Assembly (NCBI GenBank): GCA_964541155.1
Contig: CAZIPC010000002.1
Span: 372,001-436,000 of the forward strand
DNA from: UBA4416 sp964541155
Lineage (GTDB): Bacteria; Bacteroidota; Bacteroidia; B-17B0; Aurantibacillaceae
Length of the DNA: 64,000 bases
Direction: 5' to 3'
Shown: piece by piece, positions 62,001 through 64,000 of the stretch
Position numbering within the stretch: the stretch's first letter is position 1
Layout: every line of letters begins with the position of its first letter
The notes under the pieces: model-generated
What the model was told of the DNA's origin: nothing
The model's database searches: none
What the model saw: only the letters and a program-made list of their open reading frames with translations
Made by a program: the position numbers and the translations under genes

Positions 62001-63254
62001 ATGTCTTTCATAACATCTTTTCAAATACTAAAACATAAAGAGTTTAGATTATTTGTGATTGCCCGTTTTTTTTTAACACTGGCTATTCAAATGCAAATGA
62101 GTACAATTAATTTGCAAATTTATTATGAGTATTCTAAAGAAGAAATTATATTAGGAATGATTGGACTAACCGAAGCGTTGCCATTTATAGCCACATCCTT
62201 TTTTTCGGGACATATAGCAGATATGATAAGTAGAAGAAAGATATTATTAATTGGTTGTGCAGCATTGTTATTTGGTTCTTTATTATTATTTGGTTTTAGT
62301 AATTCTTTTTTTTCCTGGTTACAAAGTTTTGGATTGTACACTTTGTTTGGTGTTGTATTTATTTTTGGAGTGATTCGCTCGTTTTTAGCTGTAAGCACAC
62401 ATCCATTTATGAGCCAAATTATTCCACGAGAGCTATATACTCAATCAGCAACATGGAATAGTACCGCTTGGCATATTGGCTCAGTTTTAGGTCCGGTATT
62501 AGCTGGTTTAATGTATGGATACAATCACACTTTTCATGCCAATTGGTGTTATGGTATTACATGTATATTATTTATTTGTGCGTTTATATGTTTTGCTTTT
62601 ATTAAACCAAAGCCTATTCCTGTTAAAACAAAAGAAGAAACATTTTTAGAGAGCATGATGGTAGGAGTAAAATTTGTATTTAAAAATAAATTGATATTAA
62701 GCGCACTATCCCTTGATTTATTTGCTGTTTTATTTGGAGGAGCTGTTGCTTTGATTCCTGCATTTACTGATAAAATTTTAAATTTAGGGCCTGAGGCATA
62801 TGGATTATTAAGAACAGCACCTGCAATAGGAGCAGTATTGATGGCTTTTTTTATGGCAGCAAAGCCACCAGCAAAAAATGCAGGAATTAGTTTATTACTG
62901 GGAGTTGCAGCATTTGGACTATTTACTATTTTTTTTGCTTTGAGTACTAATTATTGGATGGCATTTTTAATGTTGTTGTTTACTGGCGCATTTGATAATA
63001 TAAGTGTTGTTGTACGGCACAGTATATTACAGTTAAGTACACCAGATGAAATGCGAGGCAGAGTAGCTGCAGTTAATAGTATTTTTATTGGAAGTAGTAA
63101 TGAAATTGGTGCTTTTGAATCAGGTGTAGCCGCTCGACTGTTAGGTTTAGTTCCTTCTATAGCATTTGGTGGTGTAATGACTATTTTAGTTGTATTTGGT
63201 GTTCATAAATTAAATCCAGATTTAAAAAAATTAGATATAACTACATTAGAATAG
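62001..63254 (+). CDS. MFS exporter (EntS-like)
   Basis: A 417-residue major facilitator protein with 12 predicted helices, of the MFS_3 group (enterobactin exporter EntS and similar). The loop 2-3 motif reads GHIADMISRRKILLIG, and an MRGRVAAVNSIFIGSSNEIG segment is typical of the group. The substrate cannot be given. The stop codon TAG overlaps the GTG start of the next gene by one base (TAGTG), so the two are coupled. Confidence 0.88.
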   Translation: MSFITSFQILKHKEFRLFVIARFFLTLAIQMQMSTINLQIYYEYSKEEIILGMIGLTEALPFIATSFFSGHIADMISRRKILLIGCAALLFGSLLLFGFSNSFFSWLQSFGLYTLFGVVFIFGVIRSFLAVSTHPFMSQIIPRELYTQSATWNSTAWHIGSVLGPVLAGLMYGYNHTFHANWCYGITCILFICAFICFAFIKPKPIPVKTKEETFLESMMVGVKFVFKNKLILSALSLDLFAVLFGGAVALIPAFTDKILNLGPEAYGLLRTAPAIGAVLMAFFMAAKPPAKNAGISLLLGVAAFGLFTIFFALSTNYWMAFLMLLFTGAFDNISVVVRHSILQLSTPDEMRGRVAAVNSIFIGSSNEIGAFESGVAARLLGLVPSIAFGGVMTILVVFGVHKLNPDLKKLDITTLE

Positions 63255-64000
63255 TGAAATTGTGTTTACCCGAAATAAAAGAATTATTAGATGAAAAATA
63301 TTATCAATTTAATAATACAGCTTTTATACATACAGATCCTATTTCTATTCCCCATCAATTTTCAAAAAAAGAAGATATTGAAATTGCTTCATTTTTAGTA
63401 GCCACAATTGCTTGGGGGCAAAGAGTTACAATTATTAACAATGGACATAGATTAATGAATTTGATGAATCACGAGCCTTATGATTTCATATTAAATTTTT
63501 CGAAAAAGGATGCAGAGCGATTTCAACATTTCGTACACCGCACATTTAATGCTACTGATTGTGTGTTTTTTTTAAAGTCACTTAAAAATATATATCAAAA
63601 TCATGGCGGACTAGAAAACGCTTTTTCTTTAAAATTAACTAAAAACGAATTAAATATTAAGCAAGCTATTATTGATTTTAGAAATTTGTTTTTAAGTACA
63701 GCTCATGAAAGTAGAGTAAAAAAACATATATCAAATCCAGCTGATAAATCAAGTGCCAAAAGGTTGTGTATGTTTTTGAGATGGATGGTTAGAAAAGATA
63801 ATTATGGCGTTGATTTTGGGATCTGGACATCTATTCTCCCAAACCAATTATGTTTGCCATTAGATGTTCATACTGGAAATGTTAGTCGTAAATTAGGGTT
63901 ACTTCATCGTAAGCAAAATGATTGGCAAGCAGTAGAGGAAATAACGGATTTATTAAAAAAATTCGACAGCAGTGATCCAATAAAATATGATTTTTCTTTG
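63254..64000 (+). CDS. TIGR02757/DUF2400 family protein, 5' part
   Basis: An open frame starting with GTG at 63254 runs to the window end (249 codons, no stop), and it clearly codes for the TIGR02757 (DUF2400) family. Diagnostic pieces are ASFLVATIAWGQRVTI, the MFLRWMVRKDNYGVDFGIW block and PLDVHTGNVSRKLGLL with DPIKYDFSL at the edge. The fold is thought to be helix-hairpin-helix, DNA-glycosylase-like, but no function is proven. The start overlaps the MFS stop by one base. Since it lacks an ATG and is cut by the edge, it is easy to miss. Confidence 0.88.
   Translation, partial: MKLCLPEIKELLDEKYYQFNNTAFIHTDPISIPHQFSKKEDIEIASFLVATIAWGQRVTIINNGHRLMNLMNHEPYDFILNFSKKDAERFQHFVHRTFNATDCVFFLKSLKNIYQNHGGLENAFSLKLTKNELNIKQAIIDFRNLFLSTAHESRVKKHISNPADKSSAKRLCMFLRWMVRKDNYGVDFGIWTSILPNQLCLPLDVHTGNVSRKLGLLHRKQNDWQAVEEITDLLKKFDSSDPIKYDFSL

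Noticed and set aside
1..64000. tRNA, rRNA, riboswitch or insertion sequence
   Set aside because: I looked through all intergenic gaps and saw no cloverleaf, rRNA segment, known aptamer pattern, transposase or terminal inverted repeats with target duplications.

Overview
This window is chromosomal DNA from a member of the Bacteroidota, probably a Flavobacteriia-like or related AT-rich lineage. Four things point there: strongly AT-biased codon use; promoters of the TAnnTTTG type; a giant surface protein ending in the gliding-motility-type (CHU_C, type IX secretion) domain; and typical family members such as S46 dipeptidyl-peptidase, DAHP synthase fused to chorismate mutase, and short NuoG. I see no IS element, prophage, CRISPR array, tRNA or rRNA. 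The window reads as a stable core chromosome with envelope and metabolic genes, not an accessory island.

Layout. 1-8850: the distal part of a complex I operon, nuoF (3' part) to nuoN, all on the + strand. 8931-12038: small secreted or hypothetical proteins around class 1 fructose-1,6-bisphosphatase. 12100-12942: DUF177 (YceD)-rpmF unit with a textbook Bacteroidota promoter and a terminator. 12967-17607: a Cys-rich mini-protein, an overlapping SDR/GT9/GT2 operon (outer-core glycan type) and a divergent TMTC-like membrane glycosyltransferase with TPRs. 17671-21009: DAHP synthase/chorismate mutase, a GNAT acetyltransferase, and an alpha/beta hydrolase + membrane J-protein pair. 21262-23394: a secreted protein with a T9SS-like tail, a lone biotin carrier and a Tat-exported superoxide dismutase. 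23492-27758: aspS, a TauE/SafE permease, mltG and a one-domain DEAD-like protein in tight succession. 28316-35410: paaZ, a TPR/SpoIIE phosphatase sensor, cdaA (c-di-AMP synthase) and an ABC-F protein. 35480-36607: rpsF-rpsR-rplI.

36929-48157: envelope and proteolysis genes (lytic transglycosylase, hotdog thioesterase + lipase, S46 and M28 peptidases), tdk, two hydrolase-family proteins that lack key catalytic residues, an RsmB-like rRNA methyltransferase and a rhodanese. 48222-52151: the 1309-residue T9SS cargo. 52396-60083: class A PBP, a 3-oxoacid CoA-transferase whose two subunit genes are separated by a DUF2079 membrane protein gene, and a DPMS-like GT2 plus ArnT-like GT. 60086-64000: wecB, radC, an MFS exporter and the 5' part of a TIGR02757/DUF2400 gene that runs off the window.

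Convergent gene pairs are closed in two ways: by near-perfect bidirectional hairpins (four junctions), or by almost no spacing and no hairpin (2-nt gaps at three junctions, a 10-nt gap at one, a 23-nt overlap at one). I did not find a convincing new multi-gene system. The most interesting leads are the adjacent pair of catalytically degenerate hydrolases (44284-46452), the single-RecA DEAD-like protein behind mltG, the DUF2079 gene splitting scoA/scoB, and promoter boxes placed so close to the start codons that leaderless mRNAs are predicted for cdaA and the biotin carrier gene.
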